DNA of 32,418 nucleotides from Deltaproteobacteria bacterium (GCA_016218905.1 JACRCS010000907.1:1-32418); one strand, 5' to 3'; numbered from the stretch's first letter, positions 17,923-26,544 are shown. Notes: generated by a model not told the origin, from the letters alone. Made by a program: numbers and translations.

Positions 17923-19560
17923 TCGCGAGCCCTGGCTACCCTCACTCTCGTACTCCTTCAGTTTTCGGAACAGGGTGCACGCACCCAGGCCGAGCGCGGC
18001 CGCGGCGCGCGACTTGTTTCCCCCTGAGGCCTCGATCGCCGAGAGGATGTAGTCCCGCTCGATCTCCTTGAGCTGTCGGATGGGCCCGAAGACGGCGGGC
18101 TTCGGCAGGGCTCCCCGGAGGTACTCGGGAAGGTCCTCGAGGTCGATGCGGTTCCCGTTGCACAGGGCGACCGCGTACTCGACCGCGTTCCGAAGCTCCC
18201 GAACGTTGCCCCGCCACTCGCACCGCAGGAGCTGGTCCGCCGCCCGCGGGGTGAAGCTCGTCACCTCTCGCCCCATCTGCCGGCTGATCTCGCTGAGGAA
18301 CAACCTCGCGAGCGCGAGGATGTCTTCCGGCCGCTCTCTCAGCGGAGGGATGCGGAGCTCGATCACGCGGAGCCGGTAGTAGAGGTCCTCGCGAAAGCGC
18401 CCCCCCTCCACCTCCGCCGCGAGCTCCCGATTGGTCGCGGTGATCACGCGGATATCCACCGGACGGGAGCGATTCTCGCCGACCCGTCGCACGGCCTTCT
18501 CCTGGAGCGCTCGCAACAGCTTCACCTGCATTCCGAGGGAGAGCTCACCGATCTCGTCCAAGAAGAGCGTGCCTCCGCTGGCCGCCTCAAAGAGCCCCGG
18601 GCGTTCCTTGTCGGCCCCCGTAAACGCTCCCTTTGCGTGGCCGAAGAGCTCGCTCTCGAGCAGGCTCTCGGTGATCGCCCCGCAGTTGACGGCGACGAAG
18701 GGACGGCCGGCCCGGGAGGACTCGTCATGGATGAGCTGGGCTACCCGCTCCTTTCCGACGCCGCTTTCTCCGGTGACGATCACCGCAGATTCGACTCTCG
18801 CGATGCGGCGCGCGAGAGCGAGGACGCGCGCCATCGCTTCGCTTCGCCCCACCAGGCCCAACGGGTCGTCGGCAAGCCCCGTCAGGCGCGCGATCTCCTC
18901 CTGATGGGCGCGCAGGCGTTTCTCGGTGTGGTGGAGCGCCTCGGTCAGGCTCTCGAGCGTGGCGTCGAGGGACTCCTTGCGGTAGAAGGGCAGGTGAGGC
19001 TCGATCTCGGGCCCCCAGTCGTCTTTCGCCCGCGCCAGCAGGTGGCACTCCGCATCGCCTTTTCCGCGGCAGCGGTCCTCCAGACAGTAGACCTCCCGGC
19101 CCTCGCAGAACGAGAGGTAGCCGCTCGCAAAGCCCGCCAGGGTCCAGCAGACCGGCTCCTCCGCCGGGCCGAGGTGGAGGAGGTGCTGCTCAGCTTCGTA
19201 GGAGTCCCGCCAGACCTTCTGGACGACGGGAGGGCCGTGGCTCTCCCGCCGCACCGGCATGTCGAGCGCCACCATCCCCTGCAGCATGTGAAGGCGTCCT
19301 CCGGCGAGGCGCCACTCGAGCTCCGAGTCCCAGGGAAACGCCGTGTGCAGGTTCTCTGCGGTCCTCCACCCGTGTGCGTAGCCGAACCGGGTGAGGATGC
19401 CCCGCGCCGCGGTGCTGCCCAGCGTTTCGATCAGCTCCTTCCGGAGCAACCCGAGGGCTACGGCGTCGAGGAGGATCGCCCTTTCCCCCCCGAACCGAAT
19501 GACGCCGCCTTTGGGTTCAAAGGAAAGAAGCTCCCTCAGGTCCAGGTCAGTTGCCTTCAC
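17905..19560 (-). CDS. Sigma-54-dependent activator with XylR-N and V4R sensor domains (XylR/DmpR type)
   Basis: This 551-aa bacterial enhancer-binding protein has the domain order of XylR, DmpR and PoxR. An N-terminal effector domain (about 10-130) leads into a V4R segment with a Cys cluster (Cys152, 159, 164, 172), probably a metal site. A linker coiled region (about 195-225) follows, then the AAA+ domain and a C-terminal Fis-type helix-turn-helix (NKSRAAAALGLGACTLF). The AAA+ domain has Walker A GESGVGKE (264-271), the sigma-54 contact loop GAFTGA (311-316) and LFLDE (332-336). The start is GTG with GGAGAGGG upstream. Family members are activated by direct binding of aromatic effectors. 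It is divergent from the TRAP/mutase operon, and an inverted-repeat site lies 29 bp upstream of its start. It is therefore the likely activator of both sigma-54 promoters and may regulate itself. Confidence 0.93.
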   Translation of the reverse strand: MKATDLDLRELLSFEPKGGVIRFGGERAILLDAVALGLLRKELIETLGSTAARGILTRFGYAHGWRTAENLHTAFPWDSELEWRLAGGRLHMLQGMVALDMPVRRESHGPPVVQKVWRDSYEAEQHLLHLGPAEEPVCWTLAGFASGYLSFCEGREVYCLEDRCRGKGDAECHLLARAKDDWGPEIEPHLPFYRKESLDATLESLTEALHHTEKRLRAHQEEIARLTGLADDPLGLVGRSEAMARVLALARRIARVESAVIVTGESGVGKERVAQLIHDESSRAGRPFVAVNCGAITESLLESELFGHAKGAFTGADKERPGLFEAASGGTLFLDEIGELSLGMQVKLLRALQEKAVRRVGENRSRPVDIRVITATNRELAAEVEGGRFREDLYYRLRVIELRIPPLRERPEDILALARLFLSEISRQMGREVTSFTPRAADQLLRCEWRGNVRELRNAVEYAVALCNGNRIDLEDLPEYLRGALPKPAVFGPIRQLKEIERDYILSAIEASGGNKSRAAAALGLGACTLFRKLKEYESEGSQGSRGRARR

Positions 19561-19588
19561 GTTTGCCCTCTCCGCACCCGTCGGATTA

Positions 19589-19620
19589 TGTCGAATTGAA
19601 CCAGCTATATCAAAACGACA
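19589..19620 (+). promoter_or_regulatory. Enhancer site (UAS) copy 1 for the sigma-54 activator
   Basis: A 32-bp inverted repeat: TGTCGAATTGA (19589-19599), a 10-bp spacer, then TCAAAACGACA (19610-19620). The arms are 9/11 symmetric and contain the TTGA...TCAA pattern seen in XylR/DmpR sites. A second copy at 26513-26544 matches in 28 of 32 positions. Its centre is about 81 bp before the -24 GG, a normal enhancer distance. It lies between the divergent activator and TRAP genes. Confidence 0.8.
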
Positions 19621-19651
19621 CTAACTTTCCAAACGCAATCTCAAGGAGAGG

Positions 19652-19657
19652 TTGATT
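19652..19657 (+). promoter_or_regulatory. TTGATT box (possible IHF site), copy 1
   Basis: TTGATT lies exactly 33 bases before the -24/-12 element, as it does in the second promoter. TTGATW is the conserved core of an IHF site on this strand. The rest of the IHF consensus is not matched well, so this is tentative. DNA bending between enhancer and promoter is usual for sigma-54 promoters. Confidence 0.4.
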
Positions 19658-19684
19658 TCACGCCCAGGCGCCCGTCCCGGCCGC

Positions 19685-19700
19685 TGGCCCGGCGATTGCA
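19685..19700 (+). promoter_or_regulatory. Sigma-54 promoter of the TRAP/mutase operon
   Basis: TGGCCCGGCGATTGCA matches the consensus TGGCACG-N4-TTGCA at all but one specified position, with GG (19686-19687) and GC (19698-19699) at the required spacing. Transcription should begin near 19711, about 170 bases before the TRAP binding-protein start. The identical 16 bases recur at 26609-26624. Confidence 0.85.
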
Positions 19701-19881
19701 AGCCGTAGGACGATCCAGACGAGCAGCGGGATCAAACGAAGTGTGTCCTTTGGCGGCACGCGAAGGGGAGAGTTGTCATTCCAGCCCCAAGCTCTGGGCA
19801 TATTCCAACGGCGTACTCGCGGGGCCGTTTCCGGTGGATGACGAACCCGGTCAACACGCGCCAACAGACGGAGGACGTACC

Positions 19882-20922
19882 ATGGGCAAGAAATCCATAA
19901 GCCTGCAAATGATTCTTCTCTTCTCTCTCTGTTTCCAGCAAGCGCTGTTTGCCGCCGAAAAGCCGATAGGTTTGGAATTCAGTTCAGTATTTCAGTCAAC
20001 GGCGCCAGTGTTCAAGACACTTGCCGAGATGGGTGACGTCATAGGGGAACGGTCCGCCGGCCGGGTCAAGATAACCATCTATCCAGAAGGTACGCTTACC
20101 TCCGTGCCGCAGACTTATGATGCCGTCGTCAAGGGGATCGCTGACATCGGCCACGGAGCGTTCGTATTCAATCGAGGCAGATTCCCTTTGATGGAGGTGC
20201 TAGACCTGCCTCTCGGCTTGAAGAGTTCAACGGAGGCGACTAAATTAGGAAACGCTTTCCTTAAGAAATTTCAACCCAAGGAGCTCAACGATGTCAAGGT
20301 GCTGCTTATCATGGGGCAGCCCCCGGCAATGCTCCAAACATCGAAGCCGGTCAGGTCTTTTACAGATCTCAGGGGCCTGAAGACACGAGTTGGGGGCGGC
20401 ACGGTCGCAGACATTGTCTCCGCCCTCGGTGCGGTACCGGTGGCGATGTCCATGGGCGATTCCTACGATGCGATGCGGAAGGGCATCATCCAGGCAGTGA
20501 TGTCGGCGTACGAGCCATTGGAAAACAGGAACCTGGCGGACGTAGTCAAATACTCCGTCGAAAACTACTCAACTGCGAACGGCGTTACCGGCTTCGTGGT
20601 CATGAATAAAGCCAAGTGGAATTCGCTCCCACCGGACATCCAGACTATCATCCAGAAAACCGCAGACGAATACACCGAGAAGGTGTCCCGAGCGTGGGAC
20701 GACCAGGAGCAGCACGCCAAACAGTACGCCATGAAGAAGGGGGTCGAGATCGTCAGACTGCCTGCAGCCGAGCAAGCCAAAGCCCTAAGCGCGATCGGAC
20801 CCCTCTATGATAAGTACGTCAAAGACAAGACAGCGATGGGTCTTCCTGCGAAAGAAGCCCTGGCCTTCTGCCAGGAGTACGTCAAGAACCTCCACGCGCA
20901 GGCGAGCGGAGCTAGGCAATGA
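19882..20922 (+). CDS. TRAP transporter solute-binding protein (DctP family)
   Basis: This 346-aa periplasmic protein has a signal peptide at residues 1-24 (cleavage near ALFA-AEK). The DctP fold follows, with the conserved carboxylate-binding Arg in LRGLKTRVGG (R169), and GSYDAMRKG-like and PLEN segments after it. The Arg normally pairs with a carboxylate of the ligand, so the cargo is probably an organic acid. ATG 19882 was chosen because GGAGG lies 7 bases upstream and a signal peptide begins there. The frame is open further upstream without protein-like content. Its stop overlaps the start of the small permease (ATGA). The gene is under the sigma-54 promoter at 19685. Confidence 0.93.
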   Translation: MGKKSISLQMILLFSLCFQQALFAAEKPIGLEFSSVFQSTAPVFKTLAEMGDVIGERSAGRVKITIYPEGTLTSVPQTYDAVVKGIADIGHGAFVFNRGRFPLMEVLDLPLGLKSSTEATKLGNAFLKKFQPKELNDVKVLLIMGQPPAMLQTSKPVRSFTDLRGLKTRVGGGTVADIVSALGAVPVAMSMGDSYDAMRKGIIQAVMSAYEPLENRNLADVVKYSVENYSTANGVTGFVVMNKAKWNSLPPDIQTIIQKTADEYTEKVSRAWDDQEQHAKQYAMKKGVEIVRLPAAEQAKALSAIGPLYDKYVKDKTAMGLPAKEALAFCQEYVKNLHAQASGARQ

Positions 20923-21413
20923 AGTCCTTGTTATGCCCGGTGACGACTCGGTTGAGCAAAGGGCTGCAAACGATATCAGGCATAATCTTGCTTTGCGTAA
21001 TAGTCTTGACCATAGGCGACATTGTGGGAAGGTCCTTTGGGACGCCGATTGTCGGCACTTTCGAACTGGTATCCGCTGCCGGCGGTCTCGTAATCGCCTT
21101 TGCCCTTCCGATGTCTTCAAAAGAGAAGAAGCACGTCATTATCGACCTGCTTCTTGAACGAGTCTCACATAGCTGCAAGACAGTCCTTCACGCCGTGTCC
21201 AGAGTTATAGCCATCGCGCTGCTTCTTGCGCTCAGTTGGGCCTTCGTCCAGATGGGCAAAGACATCCGAGTGAGCGGGGAAGTATCGTCCATTCTGCAGT
21301 TCCCTTTGCACCCCCTGGTCTGGGCCATGGGGGGGGCCTTTCTAGGCGAGTGCCTGGTCGTGTTGGACGAACTCTTAAGTCTCGTGAGGTCCCGGGAGAC
21401 ACGTCATGGGTGA
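20919..21413 (+). CDS. TRAP transporter small permease (DctQ family)
   Basis: This 164-aa inner-membrane protein has four predicted hydrophobic helices (about residues 17-36, 48-66, 91-111 and 130-152), the DctQ topology. The DctQ-like GxxLPMSSKEKKHVIID loop follows helix 2. It overlaps the binding-protein stop by 4 bases and the large permease start by 8 bases, so the three TRAP genes are translationally coupled. It forms the membrane complex with the DctM-type subunit. Confidence 0.92.
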   Translation: MKSLLCPVTTRLSKGLQTISGIILLCVIVLTIGDIVGRSFGTPIVGTFELVSAAGGLVIAFALPMSSKEKKHVIIDLLLERVSHSCKTVLHAVSRVIAIALLLALSWAFVQMGKDIRVSGEVSSILQFPLHPLVWAMGGAFLGECLVVLDELLSLVRSRETRHG

Positions 21414-22707
21414 GATGGCAATCGGCGTCCTCGGTCTTGGCGTACTGGTTCTCCTTTCGGTATGCGGGCTCGAACTGGGCTTCGCAATGGTAGCAACCGG
21501 GTTCCTCGGCTTTGCCTACCTCCGCTCGCCCGAAGCCGCCTTCAATCTTATGGCGAAAGAGTTTTACGATGCGTTCGCTTCTTACACGTTTACAGTCCTT
21601 CCCCTCTTTATTCTGATGGGACAGCTCGCTTTCAACTCCGGCATTGCAGATCAGTTGTACAAGAGTGCAAGGAAGTTCCTCGGCCACATTCCAGGCGGTC
21701 TGGCCATCGCAACAGTCGTAGGAGCGGCTTTGTTTAAGGCAATGTGCGGTTCTGCTATTGCGACGTCCGCGACGTTCGCGAGTGTCGCTGTTCCGGAAAT
21801 GGACAAGCTTGGTTACAATAGAAAGCTCTCGACCGGTGTGGCCGCAAGTGTAGGAGCTCTTGGCAATCTAATTCCGCCGGCAGCGATTCTAATAGTTCTG
21901 GGTATGCTGACGCAACAGTCGATCGGCAAGTTGTTCTTGGCCGGAATCGTGCCTGGGGCAATCGTCGCAACGCTCTTCATCGCCGTGATCTTCGGTTGGT
22001 GCAAGCTCAACCCGGTGCTTGGGCCCGTAGCTCCGCGCTGTGGATGGCGCGAGCGCATGTCCGGCCTTCCCGAAATCGTCGCGCCACTCGTCATCTTCGT
22101 GATTGCCGTGGGAGGTCTGATCTTCGGGCTCTTCACTCCGACGGAGGCCGGAAGCGCCGGTACTGCGGCTGTGATCTGCCTCGTCCTGGGTAAGAGAAAA
22201 CTGGATCTGAGCGGCTTGTGGAAGTCAGTGAAAGAATCTTTGGGAATAGCCTGTATGGTCAGTCTGCTCATTGCCGGCTCGTTCATACTCGGACGATTCA
22301 TCGCGGTCACGAAGATTCCGATGTTGATGTCTGACTGGGTAGTCAGCCTTCCGCTCCCGCCGGAAGTAACGATGTGCGTGATCATCGGCATTTATCTGTT
22401 GGGCGGCTCGGTGCTCGACGACGTCGCTTTTATGGTTTTGGCGACACCCATCTTCTACCCGTCTGTGATAAAGCTCGGGTTTGATCCCATCTGGTTTTGC
22501 ATCGTTCTCGCCGTCACGATCGGGATCGGAGTGCTCGTGCCGCCCGTTGCAGTGGCTGTGTTCATCGTCAAGGGCATCACGGGGGAGTCTATGGGCCTTG
22601 TATATAGAGGGGCCGCTCCCTTTCTCTTGAGTCTCGTGGCGTGCCTTGTGCTGTTATTTATCTTCCCGAGCTTGGTAACCTACCTTCCTAACGTATTGAT
22701 GCAGTAA
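21406..22707 (+). CDS. TRAP transporter large permease (DctM family)
   Basis: This 433-aa polytopic membrane protein has about a dozen hydrophobic helices. DctM-type motifs are visible: LPLFILMGQLAFNSGIADQLY near 65-85, GLAIATVVGAALFKAMCGSAIATSAT near 97-125, and IPPAAILIVLG near 151-161. It catalyses Na+-coupled uptake of the ligand delivered by the DctP-type protein. The first hairpin region of the gene is AT-richer than cluster 1; the line beginning at 21541 is only 40 percent G+C. The mutase gene follows 37 bases downstream with its own GGAGG, suggesting one operon. Confidence 0.94.
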   Translation: MGEMAIGVLGLGVLVLLSVCGLELGFAMVATGFLGFAYLRSPEAAFNLMAKEFYDAFASYTFTVLPLFILMGQLAFNSGIADQLYKSARKFLGHIPGGLAIATVVGAALFKAMCGSAIATSATFASVAVPEMDKLGYNRKLSTGVAASVGALGNLIPPAAILIVLGMLTQQSIGKLFLAGIVPGAIVATLFIAVIFGWCKLNPVLGPVAPRCGWRERMSGLPEIVAPLVIFVIAVGGLIFGLFTPTEAGSAGTAAVICLVLGKRKLDLSGLWKSVKESLGIACMVSLLIAGSFILGRFIAVTKIPMLMSDWVVSLPLPPEVTMCVIIGIYLLGGSVLDDVAFMVLATPIFYPSVIKLGFDPIWFCIVLAVTIGIGVLVPPVAVAVFIVKGITGESMGLVYRGAAPFLLSLVACLVLLFIFPSLVTYLPNVLMQ

Positions 22708-22744
22708 GGAGGGGCAGCACCGTTCGATTGACGGAGGACCTTCG

Positions 22745-24208
22745 GTGAGAATTCGGAACCGGAAGATCGATGAGGACCTCTTCCTGACTCAGAGGAAAGA
22801 GGTCTTGGCCATGTGGCCAACCGGGTGCGACGTAGACTTGGAAGAGGCAGTTGGGTATCAACGGAGCTTGCCGAAGCACAAGCAGCTGGTGCACCAACTG
22901 AAGGAGGCTAAAGGCTCGGGAAGAGCATTGTTCAACAACCTATCCGGCGTGACTACTCTAAGCCAACAAACCGAATTACTGCTGTATCTGCAAGATGTTG
23001 GAGAGAGCGACCTTCTCCACTCGCACTACGACAGCCTTACGAGAACATGCCGCTTCAAACAGGCCGAAGCCACGATCCAGGAATGTGAGAAAACGGGCAA
23101 GAACCTGCTCAACGGCTTCCCAATCGTAAACTACGGCGTTGTGGGTAACAGGCAGTTGATCGAAGCGATCGACCGGCCGGCGACGGCCTCGGGGCCCGCG
23201 GTGGACTCGCGGCTGGCAGCCGAGATCGGATGCGCTTCCGGCTATACGAAGCTCGTCGCCAACGCCTTCGTCGTCTTTGAAACCTACACGAAGACTGCGT
23301 GTCTCGAAGAGATCATGGCTCATGACCAGTACCGTTGCAGACTGGTCGCGTACTATCAGGAGAGGGGCGCGCCGATCGCCGTCACCGTACCTGCCGGCGC
23401 GGGCGGCGACAATGCACCTGGTGTCGCGCCTCCGAGTCTCGGGACGGCGGGGCGCGTGCTCGGCGCGCTGTTAACCGCGGCCCAAGGGCCTCGGTACCAT
23501 ATTCTATTCACGATTTCCCACGGCAACCTCGTTCAGGACGTCGCCTCGAGCGTCACGAATCAAAAACTTGCGCGCGAATACCTAGACCGTTTCGGTTTTG
23601 ACTCCGTCGAACTGTTCATGGAGAACGGCAATTTGGGGGGGCAGTATCCCCTGGACTTCGACCAGGCCTTTTCCGAGGTACTATATGCCCCGATCGTATC
23701 AGCCTTGAGCGGCGCGCAACTGTGTCAGGTTAAGACCTTTGACGAAACCAGTGGAATCCCGACGAAGGAGAATCAGGCCCGGAGTCTCAGGGCAGCACGA
23801 ATGATGTATAGAATCCTTAAGACTCCCTCGCTCGACTTCGTGAATAGCAAGGAAGTCAAGGCCGAAGCGGAGATGGAGGAGAGAGAGGCGCGAGCGATCA
23901 TCGAGAAAGTACTGGAATTGGGCGACGGCGATCCAGCGATCGGCGCCGTGAAGGCATATGAATACGGGGTCCTGGATAACCCCGTCGCAAACAATCCGCG
24001 CGTACGCGCGGAAGTCATGGGGGTCAAAGACGTTCACGGGGCAGTGCGCTACCTGAACTGCGGGAATCTTCCTTTCACCGGAGAGATCAAAGAGTTTCAT
24101 CGCGAGAAGGTTGCCGAGAGGGAGAAGGTTCTCCAGAGGAAGGCGGACTATGACCTCGTGGTTTCGGATATACGCGCACTGGCCACTGGGGAGTGGCTGC
24201 ACTCGTAG
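22745..24208 (+). CDS. Glutamate mutase E-subunit paralogue A, altered active site
   Basis: This 487-aa protein aligns almost end to end with the E (epsilon) subunit of adenosylcobalamin-dependent glutamate (methylaspartate) mutase, starting with QRKEVLAMWPTG. Compared with remembered C. cochlearium GlmE residues, it keeps Arg100, Tyr181 and the adenosine-contact pair as Lys330/Glu334. Two of the three glutamate-binding arginines are lost (Leu66 and Ser149), and the substrate-contact Glu171 and Tyr177 are both Val. A true glutamate mutase role is therefore unlikely. It could act on another acid, or pair with paralogue B in one complex. Shared SGIPTKE and HGN-L-VQD motifs tie it to B. The start is GTG after GGAGG. 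It follows the TRAP genes. Confidence 0.85.
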   Translation: MRIRNRKIDEDLFLTQRKEVLAMWPTGCDVDLEEAVGYQRSLPKHKQLVHQLKEAKGSGRALFNNLSGVTTLSQQTELLLYLQDVGESDLLHSHYDSLTRTCRFKQAEATIQECEKTGKNLLNGFPIVNYGVVGNRQLIEAIDRPATASGPAVDSRLAAEIGCASGYTKLVANAFVVFETYTKTACLEEIMAHDQYRCRLVAYYQERGAPIAVTVPAGAGGDNAPGVAPPSLGTAGRVLGALLTAAQGPRYHILFTISHGNLVQDVASSVTNQKLAREYLDRFGFDSVELFMENGNLGGQYPLDFDQAFSEVLYAPIVSALSGAQLCQVKTFDETSGIPTKENQARSLRAARMMYRILKTPSLDFVNSKEVKAEAEMEEREARAIIEKVLELGDGDPAIGAVKAYEYGVLDNPVANNPRVRAEVMGVKDVHGAVRYLNCGNLPFTGEIKEFHREKVAEREKVLQRKADYDLVVSDIRALATGEWLHS

Positions 24209-24352
24209 AGGTGGCGGCGTTTCACTCCTCTAGCTGTCGGATTGCTTCTGGGCCTCCCTTACTGTGCGCGTAAGAGTGAGACCCACGAACGGCAGCGCTA
24301 ACAGCCCGGGCCTTGCTCGAAACTCCGAACGTAGCTGAAGGAAGGTCGGTAG

Positions 24353-24790
24353 ATGAGCGCAGTGGCTGGTTTTGACGGCACGGTGATCACGGGCGTGATC
24401 GGCGACGACGTCCACGTCGTCGGTGTACGAATCCTGGAGTACGCGTTGGGGCAGGCGGGCTTCAGGGTAGTGCCGCTTGGAACGCAAGTCTCTCAAAAGG
24501 AGTTCGTGGAAGCCGCCATTGAGAGCAACGCCGACGCCGTTCTGATCTCCTCGTTGAGCGGCCATGCCGAGAGGCTCATCCCCGGGCTCCGGGAAAGGTG
24601 CGTCGAGGCGGGCCGGAGCGACCTACTGCTCTATCTCGGAGGCTACCTGGTCGTAGGCGAGATGCCCTGGGAAGGAGTCGAGAGTAAGTTCAGGAGCATG
24701 GGCATCGACAGGGTTTATCCGCCGAGAACGTCGCCTGCACGCGCTCTGGAGGATCTGAAGGCGGATATTTCGGCTCGGAGGCGGCAATGA
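24353..24790 (+). CDS. Cobalamin-binding S subunit of a glutamate-mutase-like enzyme
   Basis: This 145-aa Rossmann-type B12-binding protein is the usual length for GlmS/MutS. The base-off cobalamin motif D-x-H-x2-G is present as DVHVVG (Asp19, His21, Gly24), with His21 as the lower cobalt ligand. Further signature pieces are SSLSGH, LGGYLVVGE and GIDRVYPPRTSP, which parallel glutamate mutase S subunits closely. It should deliver adenosylcobalamin to the E-like partners. A 144-bp gap separates it from paralogue A, while its TGA overlaps the ATG of paralogue B, so it is translationally coupled to B. No MutL-like chaperone gene is nearby. Confidence 0.93.
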   Translation: MSAVAGFDGTVITGVIGDDVHVVGVRILEYALGQAGFRVVPLGTQVSQKEFVEAAIESNADAVLISSLSGHAERLIPGLRERCVEAGRSDLLLYLGGYLVVGEMPWEGVESKFRSMGIDRVYPPRTSPARALEDLKADISARRRQ

Positions 24791-26226
24791 CGATCAGGAA
24801 CCGGAAGCTGACCGAGGCGGAATTCTTCAAGGAACGGGAAGAGGTGCTCGCGCAGTGGCCGACCGGCAGGAGCGTCGATCTGGAAGAGGCAATCGCTTTC
24901 CACAAGAGTCTGCCTCCCCATAAGAATTGGGTCCACAAAATGAGGCAAGCAAAGGAAAGTGGCCAGATCTACGCGATCACGGGTATGGGCAAGGCGACGA
25001 TCGAGGAACAGATCGAGCTTCTCACCTACGTAGAAAGGGAGGGTCTTGCGGATATTCTGGGGACGTCGCCGGACAGCCATTCGAGACAGAACGATTACGC
25101 CGAAGCAGAGCGAGGTCTCGCCGAGAGCGTGAAGAGAGGCAAGTCCGTCCTCAATGGGCTGCCTCTCGTCAACCACGGAGTGAGTGGATTCAGGAGGGTC
25201 ATAGCCGCGGTAGACTCCCCGATATCTATGAGGTACGACGCCGGGGATCCGCGGCTGATCGACGAGATAGGCTTCGCCGGCGGCCATACCGCTGGTGCAG
25301 CGGACGCACTGATGGCTTTTTGGCACCAGAACGCGACGGTGTCCATCGAGACTTCTATCGCCACGCATCGCTATACCCATAGGCTGCTGGGCTACTACGA
25401 AGAGCGCGGAGTGCCTATCTGTGCATCATGCCAAGGGCTGTACGGTGCTGGGATTTCTCCAAGCCTACAGATCGCGGCAATGATAGTTCAGGTCCTGATG
25501 ATGGCCGAACAGGGCGTAAAGAATATCAGTCTGAAACTTGCAACCCACGGGAACTTAGCTCAGGATGTTTCTAGCGCGCGAGTCTTGGAGAGGTTGACCA
25601 GAGAATACTTGACGCGCCATGGATATCCCGGCGTCGAGCTTTTCCTCGTAGTTACTTTTTCATTGGTACAATACCCTGTAGAGGCCGGGGCGGCCTTCGG
25701 GGTTGTTTTCATGAATACGCTCATGGCGAAGCTGTGCGGGGCACAAGCAAACGACATCCGGACCGTGGCCGAGGCGAAGGGGATCCCGACAAAGGAGGAT
25801 ACTGCCTATACCTTCAGAACCGCGAAGGCCATGGAGCGTTTTCTCGAGACCCAGAAGATCGCAGTGGATGGGAACGCGCTCGAGTTGGAGGCCGGGATGG
25901 TCGATTTGGAAGTGAGATGCATAGTGGACAAGATACTTGAATTTGGTCGGGGTGACGTCGTAGTAGGCACAATCGCCGCCGTCAAGTCAGGCGTACTGGA
26001 TAATCCCTTTTCCACAAACTTGGGCAGCCCGCGCAAGGTAATGTCGATCAAAGACAAGGAAGGCGCAATGCGGTATTTGGAGTTCGGCAACCTGCCCTTC
26101 ACTGAGGATATAGTAGGATTCCACAGGGACAGATTGGCTGACCGCGAAAAAGCAATAGGCAGGAAACTGGATTACGAAGTGCTAATCAGCGACCTGTTCG
26201 CCGTAAGCAATGGCGTCTTGGTGTAG
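24787..26226 (+). CDS. Glutamate mutase E-subunit paralogue B, altered active site
   Basis: This 479-aa second E-like TIM-barrel protein starts with FFKEREEVLAQWPTG and ends with ISDLFAVSNG, like genuine E subunits. Measured against C. cochlearium GlmE from memory, it retains Arg100 and Arg149 but has Gly at 66. Glu171 is Ala, Tyr177 is Ala and Tyr181 is Gln. The Lys of the adenosine site is Arg325, while the Glu is kept (Glu329). It has therefore lost a different subset of substrate residues from paralogue A. Its start overlaps the S-subunit stop by 4 bases, making it the likelier direct partner. GIPTKE and THGNLAQD segments match A. The TAG at 26224-26226 closes the operon. Confidence 0.86.
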   Translation: MTIRNRKLTEAEFFKEREEVLAQWPTGRSVDLEEAIAFHKSLPPHKNWVHKMRQAKESGQIYAITGMGKATIEEQIELLTYVEREGLADILGTSPDSHSRQNDYAEAERGLAESVKRGKSVLNGLPLVNHGVSGFRRVIAAVDSPISMRYDAGDPRLIDEIGFAGGHTAGAADALMAFWHQNATVSIETSIATHRYTHRLLGYYEERGVPICASCQGLYGAGISPSLQIAAMIVQVLMMAEQGVKNISLKLATHGNLAQDVSSARVLERLTREYLTRHGYPGVELFLVVTFSLVQYPVEAGAAFGVVFMNTLMAKLCGAQANDIRTVAEAKGIPTKEDTAYTFRTAKAMERFLETQKIAVDGNALELEAGMVDLEVRCIVDKILEFGRGDVVVGTIAAVKSGVLDNPFSTNLGSPRKVMSIKDKEGAMRYLEFGNLPFTEDIVGFHRDRLADREKAIGRKLDYEVLISDLFAVSNGVLV

Positions 26227-26512
26227 TCATGACCTGGGAATGGAAGCAGGACCCCGGCCGTAATAGGTTAGGGCAACTTCCGCCTCGGCGCGAAAACACT
26301 TTGTTCTCCCCCCCAGACTGAGAACCGGAAACCACATTCCTGATCGTCCCCTCGAAGCAGCCGATTCCCCCCTCCGCGCTCAGGAGCGTCCCAGGGAAGG
26401 CCGGCCACGCCGTCGGGTGCCGCCCAGCACGACGCTCCACAAGAGGCTCGAGAGCCAGGCACTCCCCGTCGACCGTGCGCGTCTGACCTCAGCCGTCTCG
26501 ACCCGCCAATTG

Positions 26513-26544
26513 TGTCGAATTGAATCCCCTATGTCAAAACGACA
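26513..26544 (+). promoter_or_regulatory. Enhancer site (UAS) copy 2 for the sigma-54 activator
   Basis: TGTCGAATTGA (26513-26523) and TCAAAACGACA (26534-26544) with a 10-bp spacer. Both arms are identical to those of the copy at 19589-19620. Exactly 64 bases separate it from the -24/-12 element, as in the first promoter. It should bind the same activator. Confidence 0.8.

Noticed and set aside
22745..26226. Standard methylaspartate pathway of glutamate fermentation
   Set aside because: No methylaspartate ammonia-lyase, mesaconase or MutL gene is present, and both E-like proteins lack key glutamate-binding residues.
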